From NCBI GenBank assembly GCA_012861695.1, contig JAAOOA010000148.1:402501-466500 (forward strand): DNA of 64,000 nucleotides, given 5' to 3'. The position numbers and the translations under genes were made by a program. Origin of the DNA: Trematomus loennbergii (Eukaryota > Chordata > Actinopteri > Perciformes > Nototheniidae). How positions within the stretch are numbered: the first letter of the stretch is position 1; each line of letters begins with the position of its first letter. Of this stretch, positions 59,817 through 64,000 are shown one piece after another. The notes beneath the pieces were generated by a model, which worked only from the letters and a program-made list of their open reading frames with translations, was not told the origin of the DNA and searched no databases.

Positions 59817-61032
59817 TACAAGTACAAATACAAACATAATTCCTTTTGAACTAGCCAGGAAGAGTGTGTGTTTGCAAACTGACACATATATAGTTGATGC
59901 AGAACAAAGATGACTTCATACATTTTTTATAAGTGTTTCCGCAAATGGTGTGTTGCCAAAACAATATCTCTGAATCTTATAGAGGATTTCCACTTCAACA
60001 GTATTTGCTCTGATTGGTAAAGGATAGGAAACTATCGTCAAATTAAATATAATTGTATAATTTCTTACCAGAATGAAAGCTCTCTAAGTAGGGAGTGGTA
60101 TCACTTACATAAAGACCTACAATATGCTCTGATAAGACACACACCGGCTCAGCAGCGTTGCATAATTACGCCCCACTGAGTAAACGTTGTGAGAAATGAT
60201 ATAAGCGTAGGATTAACCTCCCAGTGCCACACTTGGCGCTTAGATGGGAAATCTGCTCTGTATGTTTTCAATTGGCATAAACATTTACTATGTGATGGTG
60301 TGTTTGTGAGCATCTTAATTAAATATCAGGGTTTACATTCCACCAGTGTTTGAGGTTAAATGAATAAGACTCTCATTGGAAACACGAGTCAGTACTTGTA
60401 AAAAAAAGGCAGTCAGAGATGTTGTTAAAACAGCATGAAGGGCTCAAAGCCTGGATAGGAGGATTTGAAGCTGCTGTATCTAGAGTTAACCTCATGCGTC
60501 TGACAGAACATGCACTTTCTTCCGGGAGATAACAAGGTGAGAAACGTTGAAAGGCTTCACCTCTGAGTTCAACGCGATAAGCAGAAAATGAAACGCTCCT
60601 CACTCTCCTGCACTCCTCTCTGCTGCCGACAACATGACATTTACACTGAGCTCACTCTCTTTGTAGACTGACCTGCTCCACGCGCAGGCCTCCTAGTCCA
60701 TCTAAGTGCTTCCATTACCGTTTTTATTTCAATTAGAAAGTGGTGAACACACTCTCTCTGCTGAAAGGACTGTGCAATGGATGAGTGCTCGGACGCCTAC
60801 AAAGGTATGGTTTGAGAGAAAGTGTACAATATAGCAAACTGAAAACCCACCCACTGCAAATAAATGAAAGAAATGTACATAGCAATAACACTTAGAAACT
60901 TTTTGCAGTTTCTTAGTGTGTTTCTTTCTTGTTGCATGCACTAATTGTTAGATGCCAATTGTGACACCTACATACTGTATGCACATTTGAATTAGTTATT
61001 GGAACAAACCTTTTGGTCACTTTCTTTGTCTC
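59817..61032. other. Unique intergenic DNA
   Basis: No gene or repeat recognised; repeat-free from about 60130 to 61000. Confidence 0.5.
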
Positions 61033-61036
61033 TTAA

Positions 61037-61987
61037 AGGGGACCTATCATGCAAAATGCACTTTTGTACGTCTTTTTTACATGAATATGTGTCCCCGGTG
61101 TTCCAAGTGTCAGAAAACACAACCCTCTCTATTTCCTCCATACCCAAATCTCTAAAAAAGGGGCTGCAACGGATCTGATAAAAACTGATCCAGATTTGAA
61201 CACTGTCCTGACGTCAGGACGGTGGCGCTACGGCTATTGGGCCAACTCTCCACCTATCAGGGGAATGTGGGGTTGGGCCACGGCCGGCCATTGCCGCTCG
61301 AAAGCGCTGGAGACGCTGTAGTACATATGCCAGGCCTGTAAGTGGCGCTGTAGTCTGCCACAAAAGCAGCGAAGAAGACTTCCGCCTATAGTTACCATGG
61401 TTACCCTTCTGTTTATTCTCCGCTGTGGCTTTCTTTCTCCCTCCCCGAGGCAAGCGTTTGCTCCCGCTGCTTTAATTCAATGCAATCCCTCCCCGTCGAG
61501 GCAAGCACTGTAATTCTCTCCGGTAGTCCACCAGCAGATGACAAACACCCACCTCTCCGCCTCTTCCAAGGAACGAGGGGACCGTGCGGCAGAGTTTCAG
61601 TTTCAGTTTCGCCGGTCAAGATGTCCGTTAAAGTTTAAATCTTCTGGACAAAATTAGAAAAGTGCCGGTCAAAGGTCTTCTTTGTTATTTATTTAACTTT
61701 AAAACAAATGAATAACGACTCTATATAATAAAACCTGGAGGACGGAGATCTCTTTTTCTCCCCCTCTTCTGACAGCCCAGCAGCTGATCAGAGCACGTCT
61801 CCCCTCTCCTGCAGGGGGGCGTGGTCAGCAGAATCAGACCCGTAGACAGCAAACAGCACATAGAGCAAAATGAGGCATGGCTAAAATGCATGATCTGTTT
61901 GGTATTTGAAAACAGAAACGTATAAATATACCTTATATAGGTATGGCCCTACAATATATCATTTAAATATAGCATGATAGGTTTCCT
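61037..61987 (+). mobile_element. B-family TTAA element, long form
   Basis: TTAA at 61033-61036 and 61988-61991. AGGGGACCTATCATGC at the left, GCATGATAGGTTTCCT at the right. At 951 bp it is about twice the other array-free copies because 61345-61850 is extra. That insert holds GGTTACCATGG-type sequence shared with the composite transposon at 3.6 kb. The short copies at 17 and 49.6 kb are plausibly deletion derivatives of this form. Confidence 0.87.
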
Positions 61988-61991
61988 TTAA

Positions 61992-63045
61992 CTTGTTGTG
62001 TTCAGTACACTACAGCCTATTTTATAATACTGTTTATAACTTACACAAACATTCACATTTGTGTCTACAATTAATTTTTCTGATTTGTTCATTTTGCTGA
62101 CTCACGTAGAGAAAACATAGAAAGAAAATATGACAAAAGAGTAAAAAAAAAATTATCCTAATAAATACAAATGTAAAAATGAATGAATAAACAAACATAT
62201 AATAAATATATACCCAATAAATACAAAACAAACAACAATAAAAGTGAGTAGGGTTGTTGTTCCTGAATGTGTATTTGCAAGCGTTCCTGTTTTGAGTGGA
62301 CTGTAGACATGTTAAAAGATGGATGAGCTCTGCAGCTAACTAACCCAGAACGCAGCGACATGGTATCCATCAAAATGCACTCCGATTGCTTTCCTTTGAC
62401 GTTAGCTTCAGAGCTTTCAGTCTTCTCCCCTGATGATCTCTGTTTGTTCTGGAACAGACTCTTCTTCATGTGTTTTTAGTCAGACTATCGCACTCCGGCC
62501 GTCTCTCTGCATCGGAAGTTCATTTCATCCATCAGTGAGACAACCACTCAGTCTCTCCTTTCTTCTCTCTTATTCTCAGTTTCCCTCGGCGGCACTTTTA
62601 GATAAAGTTCCTGAAAGGATGTATCATTGTGCGTCAAGTGTGTTCAAACCAAATAAAGCCTCTAACGGATGTCAAGACTTCTTTAAATAGACTGTATACG
62701 CTATACAATACACTACATTCATTACACGGCTTGATTGAATACTCAATTCTGATTGGTCATTCAAGAGGTCTGCTATTTTGGCTAACAGACCGTTGTTAAG
62801 GAGGTTCAAGGGACTATGTGCAGTCATATCAATCCGCAGAAAGTAGTCCGGTCAATTTATCGTCAGCTGTGGACAACAAACAATAGTTTTCTTAGTAGAA
62901 AATACAGTTTTTGGTGTTAATTTAATTTTATTTGTGAGGAGCAGGACACTTTGGATTCATGATGGCTAAAGTGTCCTGAGTAAAGAAAGGAAAAGAGAAC
63001 AAGAGAAGGAAAGAGGTTAAAAGACAGAGAGCTGGATGTTGGAGG
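61992..63045. other. Unique intergenic DNA
   Basis: No gene or repeat recognised. Confidence 0.5.
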
Positions 63046-63050
63046 AATCA

Positions 63051-63810
63051 ACGGAAGAAGACAGACAGGAAGTTAACACTAAAGGGAACAGCAGAAGAAG
63101 ACAGACAGGAAGTTAACACTAAAGAGAACAGCAGAAGAAGACAGACAGGAAGTAAACACTAAAGGGAACAGCAGAAGAAGACAGGCAGGAAGTTAACACT
63201 AAAGGGAACAGCAGAAGAAGACAAACAGGAAGTAAACAATAAAGGGAACAACAGAAGAAGACAGACAGGAAGTTAACACTAAAGGGAACATCAGAAGAAG
63301 ACAGACAGGAAGTTAACACTAAAGGGAACAGCAGAAGAAGACAGACAGGAAGTTAACACTAAAGGGAACAACAGAAGAAGACAGACAGGAAGTCAACACT
63401 AAAGGGAACATCAGAAGAAGACAGACAGGAAGTTAACACTAAAGGGAACAGCAGAAGAAGACAGACAGGAAGTAAACACTAAAGGGAACAGCAGGAGAAG
63501 ACAGACAGGAAGTAAACACTAAAGGGAACAGCAGGAGAAGACAGACAGGAAGTAAACACTAAAGGGAACAACAGAAGAAGACAGACAGGAAGTCAACACT
63601 AAAGGGAACATCAGAAGAAGACAGACAGGAAGTTAACACTAAAGGGAACAGCAGAAGAAGACAGACAGGACGTAAACACTAAAGGGAACAGCAGGAGAAG
63701 ACAGACAGGAAGTAAACACTAAAGGGAACAGCAGGAGAAGACAGACAGGAAGTAAACACTAAAGGGAACAACAGAAGAAGACAGACAGGAAGTAAACACT
63801 AAAGGAAACA
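63051..63810 (+). repeat. 40-bp minisatellite with 200-bp higher-order repeat
   Basis: About 19 units of GCAGAAGAAGACAGACAGGA plus AGTTAACACTAAAGGGAACA. 63371-63570 and 63571-63770 are five-unit blocks that differ by one substitution only (A to C at 63671). The first base after GGAACA (G, A or T), the GAAG/GAGAAG choice and AGTTAAC/AGTAAAC/AGTCAAC define the unit types. No host element is recognised around this array. Confidence 0.97.
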
Positions 63811-64000
63811 CAGTAGTATCTCTGGTGTGTCAACGTCTAAATACAGTACTCACACATCAGCCCTTTAGTGGTGTATAGTGAAAAGCAACAATCCTATCCT
63901 CAAGATAAATCCACATGTCTCAGACTGAGAGGAAAATTGTAATGCTGCCATGTCTCGTAAGTCTGCTCCGTTCACTTCTTCTTCTGCTGTTTTTCACCCG
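63811..64000. other. Unique intergenic DNA
   Basis: Nothing recognised. Confidence 0.4.

Noticed and set aside
63051..63810. CRISPR array
   Set aside because: Units are contiguous 40-bp repeats without unique spacers, in a vertebrate-type genome; the same holds for the 33-, 37- and 57-bp arrays.

Overview
The window reads as intergenic DNA of a ray-finned (teleost) fish. It is crowded with long (CA/TG)n tracts, short non-autonomous DNA transposons, a tRNA-derived SINE, several 5'-truncated non-LTR (LINE) tails, an AACCCT/TTAGGG-type interstitial telomeric cluster and large minisatellites. I found no convincing host protein-coding exon and no rRNA or tRNA gene. Almost every long open reading frame is an artefact of a tandem repeat: Cys-Val or His-Thr strings from CA/TG tracts, and 11-, 19- or 37-residue repeats from minisatellites. 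The only recognisable coding fragments belong to transposons: a BED-finger first exon inside a hAT element (54.8 kb) and the last 43 codons of a LINE open reading frame (40.7 kb). The order or species cannot be fixed from sequence alone.

Layout. 0-6.8 kb: unique AT-rich DNA, five CA/TG tracts, a dispersed module between two TG tracts (2.1 kb) and a composite transposon with a perfect 49-bp palindrome (3.4 kb). 6.9-14.7 kb: one H-family element (37-bp array) and three K-family elements (57-bp arrays), plus a segmental duplication that preserves the empty site of a small TTAA MITE. 15-24 kb: B- and H-family elements, a piggyBac-like CA-rich element (20 kb) and a B-type element swollen by about 34 near-identical 37-bp units (21.7-23.0 kb). 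24-33 kb: unique blocks, LINE tails, another H element and CA tracts. 34-38 kb: a 25-unit K element and the G-family element with a 33-bp array. 38-46 kb: unique DNA with candidate regulatory blocks, a LINE 3' end, a dimeric SINE and an ATCT tract. 46.8-50.1 kb: the longest K array and another B element. 50-54 kb: telomere-like clusters and a TCCC tract. 54.5-55.9 kb: a hAT element with a perfect 8-bp target duplication. 56-64 kb: H and B elements, a retroposon tail, CA tracts and a 40-bp minisatellite with 200-bp higher-order structure.

The unifying observation is that the large minisatellites are mostly not independent loci. They are internal tandem expansions of mobile elements. H, K, G and one B-type element each carry an array specific to that family or copy, and length varies from copy to copy (H: about 20, 6, 14, 5 units; K: about 12, 14, 7, 25, 25, with other K fragments having none). 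K and B elements end in related termini next to TTAA, and H elements end in hAT-like CAGAGGTGG. The labels H, K, B and G are local names used here only; superfamily assignments are inferences from termini and target sites.
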